Assembly: GCA_963719805.1 (NCBI GenBank)
Contig: CAVRDF010000001.1
Location: forward strand, 372,001 to 436,000
Direction of reading: 5' to 3'
Length of the DNA: 64,000 bases
From: JAMXLO01 sp963719805
GTDB lineage: Bacteria > Pseudomonadota > Alphaproteobacteria > Acetobacterales > Acetobacteraceae
Shown here in pieces: positions 1 through 8,750 of the stretch; within the stretch, counting starts at the first letter, position 1, and each line of letters opens with the position of its first letter. The position numbers were made by a program, and so were the translations under genes. Below the pieces are notes generated by a model that searched no databases, had not been told where the DNA came from, and saw nothing but the letters and a program-made list of their open reading frames with translations.

Positions 1-910
1 CGTGGCACGCCGCGTCCAGTGCGGCCGTCGTCAAACCGAACGCGGGCGGGCTGCTGAACCTGCTCGGATAGCCACAAATCGTCGCGTTGTTCGAGAATGG
101 CGAAACCGAGGCCACGCGTGGTGATGCGTAAGCATGTCCGGCAAGCCGTTTGAGCCAGCCCGCAGCGACCTCGGTATCGTTGTTGAGCAGCACCACGTCA
201 TGTGTGCCGGCTGCGGCGATGCCGATGTTCGCCGAGGCAACAAAGCCCTGGTTGCGCCGGTTACGCACCAGTTGGATGTGTCCATCTGCCGCCATCCGGT
301 CGAGCCAAGCCGACAGCCTGGGTTCCGGCGAGCGGTCATCCACTACGATGACATTGCCATCCAGCCGATCGGCATCGGCCAGCACGGAGTCGATGCAACG
401 CTGCGTCTGCGCCAGTCCCCGGTAAGCCGGGATGACGACGTCGGCCACGAGGTTAACCGGCGGGGCCGGTGACACCGCGTTGCTCGGCATATAGTCACGG
501 ATCGCTACCGGCCGTTCCGTCAGCCAGCCGCGCGTCACTCCGAACAGCAGATGATACAGCAGGGGATTGGCGGCGGCCTCGGGATGCTGGTCCACATAGT
601 ACGCCGCGTCGAACCGAGGATGCGGGTTGCGCAACTCCGCCGCGCCGGTCTGCAGATAATGCAGCAGCGGGTGATACCCCGAAGCCGCCACGTCCGGATA
701 ATGCGTGATGTACCAGGCGCCATCGAAGAACCGGTTTGGGTCGCGTCCCTCGGCCGCGCCGAAATTGACATAGTGATGCAAGGCTTCGCTGCCCGACGCC
801 GCAACGTCGGGATAGCGTGACAAATACCAGTCAGGCTCGAAAAAGCCGTTCAGCGCCTCGCCCAAACCAGCAAGCGACTTCATTTCGGCTTTATCCGATG
901 GCAGCGCCAT
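1..910 (-). CDS. GT2-family glycosyltransferase, C-terminus cut by window edge
   Basis: The frame stays open from an ATG at 908-910 down to the window edge, giving 303 visible residues. The first roughly 130 residues hold three related units of about 40 residues, each with a WYL/WYI/YYV..(Y/H)P core (DVAASG follows in the first two) and an HY..GA.E-type tail. This layout occurs ahead of GT2 domains in some alphaproteobacterial glycosyltransferases. From about residue 150 a GT-A nucleotide-binding fold begins (ADVVIPAYRG, VIVVDDRSPEP) and reaches the metal/donor motif LLNNDTEV near residue 260. It likely transfers a sugar to an envelope polysaccharide or glycan. It is divergent from the two GT92-like genes. 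The acceptor is unknown. Confidence 0.85.
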   Translation of the reverse strand, partial: MALPSDKAEMKSLAGLGEALNGFFEPDWYLSRYPDVAASGSEALHHYVNFGAAEGRDPNRFFDGAWYITHYPDVAASGYHPLLHYLQTGAAELRNPHPRFDAAYYVDQHPEAAANPLLYHLLFGVTRGWLTERPVAIRDYMPSNAVSPAPPVNLVADVVIPAYRGLAQTQRCIDSVLADADRLDGNVIVVDDRSPEPRLSAWLDRMAADGHIQLVRNRRNQGFVASANIGIAAAGTHDVVLLNNDTEVAAGWLKRLAGHAYASPRVASVSPFSNNATICGYPSRFSSPPAFGLTTAALDAACH

Positions 911-1015
911 GTCGCGGTTCTCTCAGAATAGCGACCGGTGTCAAGCATTGCGGCCCTTGTGCGCCTCGCCCGGCGCAGTACGCTGCCGGCCTGGACAGTG
1001 ACGGGAGCTCGCGGC

Positions 1016-1804
1016 ATGGACAAGATCGCGGTCTGCGCGATCTTCAAGGATGAGGCGCGCGACCTGCTCGAGTGGCTGGCATTCCACAAGATGATCGGCG
1101 CCGACTTATTCTTTCTTTATGACAATGGCAGCGGCGACAATGGTTCCGAGCTGATCCGTCGCTCCAGCTTTGCCCGCAATGTCACGCTGACCGACTGGTC
1201 CGATCGTCCAGGCCAGCTTTCCGCCTACAATCATTTCCATCGAAACTATGCTGCCGACTTCACCTGGGCAGCGTTCATCGACATTGACGAGTTCATCGTG
1301 CCGCTCGCCGGCAGTTCGATTCGCGACATCCTGCTGCGCCGAATGTACCAGCCGTACGCCGCTATCCTGCTGCAGTGGCTGGTGTTCGGACCGTCCGGCC
1401 ACGATCGTCGTCCTGGCGGCATGGTGTTGGAAAACTACACACGCCGCTTGCCCGAATCAGCTGACGCCAGCCGCCACGTCAAGTCGCTGGTGCGACCCGA
1501 CAAGATGCTGGGCATGGAGCACACGCCGCACGCCGCCGAGTGCAGCGGCCCAGTCTGCAACGCGCGCGGCGAGGAAGTACTGCCGTTTGCGATCCAGCCG
1601 ACCGAATGCCACGACGTGATGGTGGTGCATCACTACTTCACCAAGTCGCGTGAGGACTGGGAGTTCAAGTGCCGGCGTGGTCGTGGTGATTCCTTGCAGT
1701 CATATCAGGAGCACGTATTCACCGACGTGGTGGCTCAGGCGGATGTGGATGACACGCGCGCCCTGCGCTTTGTCCCCAGGTTGCGAGCGCTCTTGCGCAG
1801 CTGA
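1016..1804 (+). CDS. GT92-like glycosyltransferase, first of a tandem pair
   Basis: This is a 262-residue protein without a signal peptide. The start at MDKIAV was chosen because the next gene begins with the same residues at the same point of the fold. It shows FKDEARDLLEWLAFHK, LYDNGS and the acidic IDIDEF metal-binding motif, as in the GT92 and related GT2-like families (DUF23-type) that act on cell-surface or small glycan acceptors. No hydrophobic segment is evident, so it is probably cytosolic or peripheral at the membrane. It lies 11 bp upstream of a close paralogue, probably in one transcript, and is divergent from the GT2 gene. Donor and acceptor are unknown. Confidence 0.8.
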   Translation: MDKIAVCAIFKDEARDLLEWLAFHKMIGADLFFLYDNGSGDNGSELIRRSSFARNVTLTDWSDRPGQLSAYNHFHRNYAADFTWAAFIDIDEFIVPLAGSSIRDILLRRMYQPYAAILLQWLVFGPSGHDRRPGGMVLENYTRRLPESADASRHVKSLVRPDKMLGMEHTPHAAECSGPVCNARGEEVLPFAIQPTECHDVMVVHHYFTKSREDWEFKCRRGRGDSLQSYQEHVFTDVVAQADVDDTRALRFVPRLRALLRS

Positions 1805-1815
1805 TACACGGCAAC

Positions 1816-2616
1816 ATGGACAAGATCGCCGTCTCTGCCATCTTCAAGGATGAGGCGCCATATCTCCTCGAGTGGCTAGCGTTTCACAAGATCATCGGCG
1901 TCGATCTATTCGTGCTGTACGACAATGGCAGCACCGATGGTGGTGCGGAGCTCATCCGCCGTTCGAACTTTGCGCGCAACGTCACGCTGATCGATTGGCC
2001 TGGACAGGCGGCACAGATTCCGGCCTATCAGGATTTCTGCGCCAACCATGCCGCGCGTTTCGATTGGGCTGCGATCATCGACATCGATGAGTTCATCATG
2101 CCGGCCTTCGGTGCCTCGATCCGCGAGCCGCTGATGCGCCGCATCTACGCCGACTATTCGGCGATCCTGTTGCAATGGCTGGTGTTCGGCCCATCCGGCC
2201 ACCACGATCGGCCCGATGGCCTGGTGATCGAGAACTATACGCTGCGCATACCCGAGACGCTACCGGCCAGCCGGCACGTCAAGTCATTGGTGCGCGGCAA
2301 GGCGGTGACTTCCGCCGGCACCACGCCGCATATCATCAACGTCAGCGGTCCCACCTGCGACACGCGCGGTCAGGCGGTGCTGTCCTATGCGCAGCAGCCG
2401 AACGAATGCCACGAGGTGATGGCTATCAATCACTACTTCACCAAGTCGCGTGCCGATTGGCTGGCAAAGCTGCGGCGCGGCAAAGCCGATGCGGCTGATC
2501 CTGCCGGCAATTCGTATCGCGACGCCATCTATGCCGATGTCGAGCGCGATGCCTCGATCGAGGATCTGCGCGCCAGGCGCATCGCCCCGCGCGTACGCTC
2601 CCTGCTGCAGGCCTAG
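1816..2616 (+). CDS. GT92-like glycosyltransferase, second of a tandem pair
   Basis: This 266-residue protein is a clear paralogue of the preceding gene: 33 of the first 40 residues match by my count. It keeps FKDEAPYLLEWLAFHK, LYDNGSTD, IDIDEF, the LLQWLVFGPSGH block and the HYFTKSR block near the C-terminus. The C-terminal 30 residues diverge most. The short gap and the same orientation suggest cotranscription and a recent tandem duplication, which could give enzymes with different acceptors. It converges with the chromate-transporter gene 11 bp downstream. I cannot assign a substrate. Confidence 0.8.
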   Translation: MDKIAVSAIFKDEAPYLLEWLAFHKIIGVDLFVLYDNGSTDGGAELIRRSNFARNVTLIDWPGQAAQIPAYQDFCANHAARFDWAAIIDIDEFIMPAFGASIREPLMRRIYADYSAILLQWLVFGPSGHHDRPDGLVIENYTLRIPETLPASRHVKSLVRGKAVTSAGTTPHIINVSGPTCDTRGQAVLSYAQQPNECHEVMAINHYFTKSRADWLAKLRRGKADAADPAGNSYRDAIYADVERDASIEDLRARRIAPRVRSLLQA

Positions 2617-2627
2617 GCGCATGCCGA

Positions 2628-3149
2628 TCACCCGCCCGTCACGACCAGCAGCACCGCTCCCGCAGTCATCACGAGCAGTGGGTGCAGCCTCGTGAACGTC
2701 AGCAGCACCGTGGTCACCGCGGTCACCGCATAGGCCGGCCAGTCGTGTTCGGTGCTGCGTGCGATGGCAATGCCGGAAGCGATGGTCAGGCCGATGGAAA
2801 CCGGCGCCAGCGCTTCCTCCAGTGTTTCGCGCCAGACCGCGCCACCGGCGCGCCGCCAGATCCGCGTGACGGCGAACGCCAGCAGCGACGAAGGGCCGAA
2901 CATCGCAACCAGCGCCACCAGCCCGCCCGCAATGCCGGCTGCCTTTTGCCCAACCAGCACCGCGATCAGCGAGCCGGGCGGGATTGCCCGCGACAGCGCG
3001 AACATGTCGAGGAACTCGCTGTTGCTGAGCCAGTGATGCAACTCGACCGCCTGACGCTGCATGTCCGGCAGCACAGCCGCACCCCCGCCGAACGCCAGCA
3101 GCGACAGCAGGCTGAACATTGACGCGATCTTCAACAGCGTCGCGGTCAT
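2628..3149 (-). CDS. Chromate transporter, second half-size subunit
   Basis: The 173-residue hydrophobic protein has the ChrA-domain signature LLAFGGGAAVLPDMQRQAV near its start and about five to six membrane segments. The ATG at 3147-3149 overlaps the stop of the upstream half-size gene by four bases (ATGA), so the pair is translationally coupled. Paired short ChrA proteins of the CHR superfamily work as a heterodimer exporting chromate or a related oxyanion. ChrA has a known family role, but the substrate in this organism is inferred. The longer frame running upstream to 3614 is an artefact of the overlap. Confidence 0.8.
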   Translation of the reverse strand: MTATLLKIASMFSLLSLLAFGGGAAVLPDMQRQAVELHHWLSNSEFLDMFALSRAIPPGSLIAVLVGQKAAGIAGGLVALVAMFGPSSLLAFAVTRIWRRAGGAVWRETLEEALAPVSIGLTIASGIAIARSTEHDWPAYAVTAVTTVLLTFTRLHPLLVMTAGAVLLVVTGG

Positions 3150-3697
3150 CGCGCCCGCTCCAGCATCGTCATGCCCAGGCTCGCTGGAATGGCCACCAAC
3201 AACATCTCCAGCAGCGGCACGCGCAACACGCCGATGCCAACGATGATCGCGCCGGCGATCAGCAGCGGGCCAGGCCGCCGCGCGTGGCCATGCGCCAGGC
3301 GCAGCCCGGTGGCGATATTGAACCCGATCGCCGCTGCGCCGGCACCGGCGAGCGCCGCGTTCACCACTGGGCTGCCGCCCCCGCCATGTGCCGCGAAATA
3401 GAACGCACCCAACGCCAGCAGGATCGACAGCGGCACCAGCAGCAGTCCGGCGATCGCCACGAAGGCGCCAGGCACACCGCGCAGTTCGGTGCCGATGATC
3501 ACCGACAGGTTCACATTGGTCGCGCCGGGTATGATCTGGCTCAGCCCGTACCAGACCAGAAATTGTTTGTCGTCCAGCCACCGCCGCCGCTCCACCAGTT
3601 CCCGCCGGATCCAACCAAGCAAGCCGCCGCCGAAGCTGGTGATGCCGATGGTGAGGAAGCTGATGAACAGGGTTGGCAGGCTGATCCGATTCGTCAT
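3146..3697 (-). CDS. Chromate transporter, first half-size subunit
   Basis: The protein has 183 residues from the ATG at 3697; a TTG at 3739 would add 14 residues. It begins LFISFLTIGITSFGGGLLGW, the N-terminal ChrA domain signature with the conserved FGG turn, and continues with QIIPGATNVNLSVIIG. Five or more hydrophobic helices are visible. Together with the overlapping downstream gene it forms a two-gene CHR transporter in the inner membrane. The promoter must lie in the short region shared with the divergent aldo/keto reductase. Confidence 0.8.
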   Translation of the reverse strand: MTNRISLPTLFISFLTIGITSFGGGLLGWIRRELVERRRWLDDKQFLVWYGLSQIIPGATNVNLSVIIGTELRGVPGAFVAIAGLLLVPLSILLALGAFYFAAHGGGGSPVVNAALAGAGAAAIGFNIATGLRLAHGHARRPGPLLIAGAIIVGIGVLRVPLLEMLLVAIPASLGMTMLERAR

Positions 3698-3756
3698 CCG
3701 GTCATTCAACCCGCTCTGGTGTAGGCTAGATACTGGCAAAGCACGGAGAGAGAGCG

Positions 3757-4764
3757 ATGGAATACCGCACCCTGGGCGACACCGGCTTGCGCGTCTCGCC
3801 GCTCTGTCTCGGCGCGATGATGTTCGGCGGTCCGACCGACGAAACCAGTGCGTCGCGTATCGTCGCCCGCGCCCGCGACCAGGGTATCAACTTCATCGAC
3901 ACGGCGGACGGCTACAACGCCGGCCGTTCCGAGGAAATCGTCGGCCGCGCCATCTGCCAGCACCGCTCATGGTGGGTTCTGGCGACGAAGTGCGCCAACC
4001 CCACCGGCGAGGGACCTAACGCGCAGGGCACTTCGCGCCGCCACGTGTTCGATGCTGTCGAAGCGAGTCTGCGCCGCCTCGGCGTGGACACCATCGACCT
4101 GCTCTACCTGCACAAGGAGGATCATCGCACGCCGCTGGCCGAGACGGTTCGCGCGCTGGCCGATCTGATCCGTGCCGGCAAGATCCGTTATTTCGGCCTG
4201 TCCAACTATCGCTCCTGGCGCGTCGCCGAGATCTGCCGCCTGTGCGACGAGGCCGGTATCGACCGCCCGGCCGCCAGCCAGCCGCTCTACAACATGCTGA
4301 ACCGCGAGGTGGAAACCGAACATCTGCCAGCCTGCGGCTATTACGGCCTTGGCGCGGTGCCCTACAGCCCGCTGGCGCGTGGCGTGCTAACCGGCAAATA
4401 CGCCCCCGACGTCGCGCCGCCGCCGGAAACCCGCGCCGGCCGCCGCGACCGCCGCATGATGGAATCCGAATGGCGCCCCGAAAGCCTGGCGATCGCCCAG
4501 CAGATCGCCGAGCACGCCCGCGCCCGCGGCCTGTCACCCGCCCATTTTGCTTTCGCCTGGGTGCTGAATAACCGCTTCATCACCGCCGCCATCGGCGGCC
4601 CGCGCACCATGGAGCAGTGGGAAGACTATGTCGCCGCATTGGATTGCCGCCTGACCGCCGAGGACGAGGCCCTGGTGGATCGCCTGATCTCGCCCGGCCA
4701 CCCGTCCACCCCCGGCTACAACGATCCCCAGTACCCCGTCGAAGGCCGCGTCACGCGTCAATAG
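3757..4764 (+). CDS. Aldo/keto reductase
   Basis: The 335-residue cytosolic NAD(P)H-dependent oxidoreductase starts MEYRTLGDTGLRVSPLCLGA, the classic N-terminus of the AKR superfamily. The catalytic Asp lies in NFIDTADGYNAGRSEEIVG with Tyr in DGYN, the Lys in VLATKCANP and the His in LLYLHKEDH. The C-terminal half has the cofactor-binding AIGGPRTMEQWEDYV segment. A purine-rich GAGAGAGAG sits just before the ATG. Substrates of this group are aldehydes and ketones; which one cannot be told. It is flanked by unrelated genes and probably monocistronic. Confidence 0.88.
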   Translation: MEYRTLGDTGLRVSPLCLGAMMFGGPTDETSASRIVARARDQGINFIDTADGYNAGRSEEIVGRAICQHRSWWVLATKCANPTGEGPNAQGTSRRHVFDAVEASLRRLGVDTIDLLYLHKEDHRTPLAETVRALADLIRAGKIRYFGLSNYRSWRVAEICRLCDEAGIDRPAASQPLYNMLNREVETEHLPACGYYGLGAVPYSPLARGVLTGKYAPDVAPPPETRAGRRDRRMMESEWRPESLAIAQQIAEHARARGLSPAHFAFAWVLNNRFITAAIGGPRTMEQWEDYVAALDCRLTAEDEALVDRLISPGHPSTPGYNDPQYPVEGRVTRQ

Positions 4765-4784
4765 AGCTGTTCCTGCTCCGGCCT

Positions 4785-5786
4785 CTATCGGTGTTGATCG
4801 GTGTCCATCGGCATTTCCAACCTGCCTTCGCGCAGCCGCCGCGCCTCGAACCCCTGCCAGATCAGCAATATCGGCACCCCTACCACAAGGTCGCGCGCGC
4901 GGCGCACCAGCGAAACCCCGAGCGAAAGCTCCGGCGGCACACCGAAGATCGCGCCCAATCCCGCGTAGCCTGCCTCCTGCACCCCGGCGTTCACCGGCAC
5001 CAGGAATGCCACGGCCGAGGCCGCCGCCAGCAGCGCCTCGATCGCCAGCGCATCGTCGAAGTCTATCGGCACCCCGAGCGCGTGGTAGGTGATCCAGCCC
5101 GCCACGCCGGTGCCGATCCAGCCCAGCAGGTGGATGAAAAACCCCGCCGCCAGGCGACCGGCATGCCCATAGATCAGCGACAGCTCGGCCTGCAGCACGG
5201 CGGCCACGTCGCGCGTGTCGCTGAACCAGTTGCCGGCCAGCCGCCCGCCAATCCGCGCGAACAATGGTGCCGCGCCCTGCTGCAGCCAGATCAGTGCCGC
5301 CGCAGCCAGTACCGCGAGGCCCAGCCCGACCTCGAGCGGCACCGCCAGCGCCGAATTCGGCGCCCGTGCCAGCAGGATGCCCAACCCGATACCGGTGAAC
5401 GCGACCTCCGCCAGGAATTCGGCGGTCACGTCCACCACGGTCGAGGCAGTCGCCAGCGACCACGAAAACCCGTGCAGCGTCACCGCGCGGGCGCCGAACA
5501 CGAAGCCACCCACCTGGGAGAACGGCAGCAGGTTGGTGGACGCGTCGCGGACCATGCGGCCCCAGATCAGCACCGGCAGACGCCGCAGCTCGCGCCCCGG
5601 GGTGATCGCGTCCCATGCCAGTCCGAGTACCGCGAACAGCACCAGCTGCCAGCCGATGATGAGCGCGAAGTCGCTCCAGCCGACACGGCGCAGGCCGTCC
5701 AGCACCGAGCCAAGGCCGAACCAGGCAATCAGGGCTGTGCCCAGCAGCAAGCCGGCCAGGGCCAGGACGATGGAGAGTTTCTTCAC
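4785..5786 (-). CDS. hpnL: HpnL, hopanoid-associated integral membrane protein
   Basis: The 333-residue membrane protein of the lysylphosphatidylglycerol-synthase TM-region superfamily begins MKKLSIVLALAGLLLGTALI and has about eight hydrophobic segments. The family-typical stretches LPFSQVGGFVFGARA and VPVNAGVQEAGYAGLG are present. HpnL proteins are encoded with hopanoid genes and are thought to act in hopanoid transport or head-group modification at the membrane. It is divergent from hpnA across a 50-bp gap, which fits this role and suggests a shared control region. Assignment rests on sequence pattern plus context. Confidence 0.85.
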   Translation of the reverse strand: MKKLSIVLALAGLLLGTALIAWFGLGSVLDGLRRVGWSDFALIIGWQLVLFAVLGLAWDAITPGRELRRLPVLIWGRMVRDASTNLLPFSQVGGFVFGARAVTLHGFSWSLATASTVVDVTAEFLAEVAFTGIGLGILLARAPNSALAVPLEVGLGLAVLAAAALIWLQQGAAPLFARIGGRLAGNWFSDTRDVAAVLQAELSLIYGHAGRLAAGFFIHLLGWIGTGVAGWITYHALGVPIDFDDALAIEALLAAASAVAFLVPVNAGVQEAGYAGLGAIFGVPPELSLGVSLVRRARDLVVGVPILLIWQGFEARRLREGRLEMPMDTDQHR

Positions 5787-5797
5787 GGGGCGCCGGC

Positions 5798-5829
5798 TCT
5801 ACACCGATTTAGCCGGGGCAGGCTATACA
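5798..5829 (+). promoter_or_regulatory. Possible promoter for hpnA, leaderless transcript
   Basis: TATACA at 5824-5829 lies seven bases before the GTG start of hpnA, with TCTACA at 5798-5803 as a poor -35 (20-base spacer). No Shine-Dalgarno sequence is visible before the GTG. A transcript starting at or next to the GTG would be leaderless. This is weak pattern evidence only. Confidence 0.25.
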
Positions 5830-5836
5830 CCCCGCC

Positions 5837-6838
5837 GTGGCAGACGGACCCACCCTGCTGACTGGCGCGACTGGCTTCGTCGGCTCCGCCGTGGCGCGGG
5901 TGCTGGCGGCGCGTGGCCACAAGCTGCGGCTGCTGCTGCGGCCCACCAGCGACCGGCGTAATATTGCTGACCTCGATGCGGAACTGGCGCTCGGCGACCT
6001 GACCGATCCCGCCTCGCTGGCGCGCGCCACGTCCGGCTGCCGCTACGTGTTCAACGTCGCGGCCGACTATCGCTTCTGGGTGCCCGATCCGCAGGCCATG
6101 CTGCGCGCCAATGTCGACGGCACACTGGCGGTGATGCGAGCGGCGCAGGCCGCCGGCGTGGAGCGCATCGTGCATTGCAGCTCGGTCGCGGCGCTCGGCT
6201 GGACCACGGACGGGTCACCGGCGGACGAAACCACGCCGACCAATGAGGCCGACTTCATCGGCACCTACAAGCGCTCGAAGTTCATCGCCGAACGCGCGGT
6301 ACTGGACCTTGTGCGCCACGAGGCTCTCCCTGTCGTCATCGTCAACCCGGCCGCGCCGGTCGGCCCGCGCGACATCAAGCCAACGCCGACGGGCAAGATG
6401 ATCCGCGACGCGGCGGCTGGCCGCGTGCCTGCCTATATCGATACCGGCATCAACGTCGTGCACGTCGACGATGTGGCCGAGGGTCACGCGCTGGCACTCG
6501 AACGCGGGCGCATCGGCGAACGCTATGTGCTGGGCGGCGAGAACCTGTTGCTCAAGGACCTGTTGGCGCTGGTCGCCAATGTGGTCGGGCGCCGCCCGCC
6601 GACCATCGAATTGCCCGAGGCCGTGGTCTGGCCCGCGGCATGGTTCATGGAAGGCCTGGCCCGGCTTACCGGCATCCCGCCGATGATGACGCGCGACCAC
6701 ATCAAGATGGCGCGGCACAAGATGTTCTTCTCGTCGGACAAGGCGAAGCACGAACTGGGGTACTCGCCGCGTCCGGTGCGCGCCGCGATCGAGGATGCCG
6801 TCGCCTGGTTCCGCGCCAACGGCATGCTGAAGCAATGA
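5837..6838 (+). CDS. hpnA: HpnA, hopanoid-associated sugar epimerase
   Basis: The 333-residue member of the extended short-chain dehydrogenase family starts from GTG. The dinucleotide-binding motif TGATGFVGSAVARVL is at the N-terminus, and TYKRSKFIAE supplies the YxxxK catalytic pair. HpnA-type proteins accompany hopanoid genes and are associated with forming the C5 ribose-derived side chain of bacteriohopanepolyols. The stop overlaps the ATG of hpnB (ATGA), the first of a chain of coupled genes hpnA-B-C-D. Length and order match the family. Confidence 0.9.
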   Translation: MADGPTLLTGATGFVGSAVARVLAARGHKLRLLLRPTSDRRNIADLDAELALGDLTDPASLARATSGCRYVFNVAADYRFWVPDPQAMLRANVDGTLAVMRAAQAAGVERIVHCSSVAALGWTTDGSPADETTPTNEADFIGTYKRSKFIAERAVLDLVRHEALPVVIVNPAAPVGPRDIKPTPTGKMIRDAAAGRVPAYIDTGINVVHVDDVAEGHALALERGRIGERYVLGGENLLLKDLLALVANVVGRRPPTIELPEAVVWPAAWFMEGLARLTGIPPMMTRDHIKMARHKMFFSSDKAKHELGYSPRPVRAAIEDAVAWFRANGMLKQ

Positions 6839-7938
6839 CCACGCTGACGATACTTTCCCTGCTGATCTGGCTTTACCTGCTGCTCGCGCACGGACGGTTC
6901 TGGCATTCGGAACCGGAACTCGCACCTGCGCGCCCGATAACGGCACCTGCTGTCGCCGTAGTGGTTCCTGCGCGCGACGAAGCGGCGGTCATCGGCCAGT
7001 CGGTCCGCTCGCTGCTGGCGCAGGATTATGCCGGATCATTGCGCGTCATTGTGGTCGATGACGCCAGCACGGACGGCACCGGTTCGATCGTCCGCGCCAT
7101 CGCCGACCCGCGTCTCGCCATTGTGCAAGGCGAGCCACGCCCCGCCGGCTGGAGCGGCAAGCTCTGGGCGGTCGCGCAAGGTCTCGTCGAAGCCGGCGAC
7201 GCGGACCTCGTGCTGCTGACCGACGCTGATATCGTGCACGACCCGCGCCATCTCGCCACGCTGGTCGCGCAGGCAGAACGCCGCGGCCTCGACATGGTGT
7301 CGGAGATGGTCCGGCTCGCCTGCGGTTCGCCGGCCGAGCATGCGCTGGTACCGGCCTTCGTGTTCTTCTTCCAGTTGCTCTACCCGTTCCCTTGGGTGAA
7401 CGACCCGTTGCGCGCCACCGCAGCCGCGGCCGGCGGCACCATCCTGATCCGCCGCCGCGCGCTTGCGCGTATCGGCGGCATCGCGGCGATCCGTGGTGCC
7501 CTGATCGACGACGTCGCGCTCGCGGCAGCAGTGAAAACCGGCGGGCGCATCTGGCTCGGCCATTCCGGTCTGGCGCGCTCGATCCGCGCCTATCCGGCCG
7601 TGGGCGACATCTGGCGCATGATCGCCCGCACCGCCTACGTGCAGCTGCATTTCTCGCCGCTGTTGTTGCTCGGCACCGTGCTGGGCCTGTTCATCACCTT
7701 CCTGCTGCCGCCGCTCGCCGCGCTGTTCGGCCATGGCATCGCCCGTTGGTGCGGCTGGATCGCCTGGGGCATGATGGCCGCCTGCTACCAGCCGACATTG
7801 CATCGCTATCAACGCCTGTTCTGGTGGGCACCGTTATTGCCGGCCATCGCCGCGTTCTATCTCGCCGCGACCATCGGTTCGGCCATCAATCACCACGCCG
7901 GGCGCGGCGTCGCCTGGAAGGGACGCGCCTACGCATGA
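6835..7938 (+). CDS. hpnB: HpnB, hopanoid-associated GT2 glycosyltransferase
   Basis: The 367-residue protein has an N-terminal membrane segment (LTILSLLIWLYLLLAHG), then a GT-A domain with VAVVVPARDEAAVIG, VDDASTDGTG and the LLTDADIVHDP metal site. Three or more C-terminal hydrophobic helices follow. It is expected in the inner membrane, adding or processing a sugar on hopanoid lipids. The ATG at 6835 overlaps the hpnA stop and the stop overlaps the hpnC ATG. The longer upstream frame from 6640 lies inside hpnA and is rejected. Confidence 0.9.
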   Translation: MTTLTILSLLIWLYLLLAHGRFWHSEPELAPARPITAPAVAVVVPARDEAAVIGQSVRSLLAQDYAGSLRVIVVDDASTDGTGSIVRAIADPRLAIVQGEPRPAGWSGKLWAVAQGLVEAGDADLVLLTDADIVHDPRHLATLVAQAERRGLDMVSEMVRLACGSPAEHALVPAFVFFFQLLYPFPWVNDPLRATAAAAGGTILIRRRALARIGGIAAIRGALIDDVALAAAVKTGGRIWLGHSGLARSIRAYPAVGDIWRMIARTAYVQLHFSPLLLLGTVLGLFITFLLPPLAALFGHGIARWCGWIAWGMMAACYQPTLHRYQRLFWWAPLLPAIAAFYLAATIGSAINHHAGRGVAWKGRAYA

Positions 7939-8750
7939 GCGGCGCGGCCACTGTCGAAGCCTGGTCCGGCAAGGATCGCGGCGACGAGAATTTTCCCGTC
8001 GGCTCGCTGCTGATCCGCCGCGACCTGCGCGCTCATGTGCATGCGTTCTATGCCTTCGCGCGCAATGCCGACGACATCGCCGACGCGTCTGATCTGCCCG
8101 CACCGGAGAAGGTCGCGCGGCTCGACATGATGGAAGGCGTGTTGCTCGGCCAGCGCGACGACGGATCACCGAGCGCGCTGCGATTACGCGCCAGCCTGGC
8201 GGAAACCGGCGTGACGCCGCGTCATTCGCTCGACCTGCTGATCGCCTTCCGCCGCGACGCGACCAAGCTGCGCTACGCCGACTGGGATGAGCTGTACGAT
8301 TACTGCCGCTACTCGGCGATGCCGGTGGGACGCCATGTGCTGGATCTGCACGGCGAGCAGCGCGACACCTATGTGCCATCGGATGCCTTGTGCGCATCGC
8401 TGCAGGTGCTGAATCACTTGCAGGACTGCGTGAAGGATCTCGCAACACTCGACCGCTGCTACATGCCCGGCATCGACGTGCGTGAACTGCGAGGCGCGGC
8501 GGCATCGCCGGCGCTGCGCCGCATGTTCGACATGCTGCTCGATCGCGTCGATGCGCTGAACAAGACCGCGGTCGATCTGCCGCGCCTGACACGCAGCCGC
8601 CGCCTGCGGCTGGAGACCGCGATCATCGTCGGCCTTGCGCACCGGCTCGCGCGGCGCTTGCGGCATGGCGATCCGGTGGCGCGCCGCATCAAGCTCACCA
8701 AGACCGACGCCATCGGCAGCGTGTTTGCCGCGCTGCGCTGGTTGCCATGA
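7935..8750 (+). CDS. hpnC: HpnC, hydroxysqualene synthase
   Basis: The 271-residue protein has the isoprenoid synthase class I fold. The first aspartate-rich motif is FARNADDIADASD and the second is in LNHLQDCVKDL. It belongs to the squalene/phytoene synthase family in its HpnC branch, which turns presqualene diphosphate into hydroxysqualene in the HpnCDE route to squalene. The start ATG overlaps the hpnB stop and its stop overlaps the hpnD ATG (ATGA each time), so stoichiometric translation is likely. Confidence 0.92.
   Translation: MSGAATVEAWSGKDRGDENFPVGSLLIRRDLRAHVHAFYAFARNADDIADASDLPAPEKVARLDMMEGVLLGQRDDGSPSALRLRASLAETGVTPRHSLDLLIAFRRDATKLRYADWDELYDYCRYSAMPVGRHVLDLHGEQRDTYVPSDALCASLQVLNHLQDCVKDLATLDRCYMPGIDVRELRGAAASPALRRMFDMLLDRVDALNKTAVDLPRLTRSRRLRLETAIIVGLAHRLARRLRHGDPVARRIKLTKTDAIGSVFAALRWLP

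Noticed and set aside
4617..5861. 414-residue plus-strand frame across hpnL
   Set aside because: Antisense to a clear membrane protein; Arg/Gln/Pro-rich with no domain.
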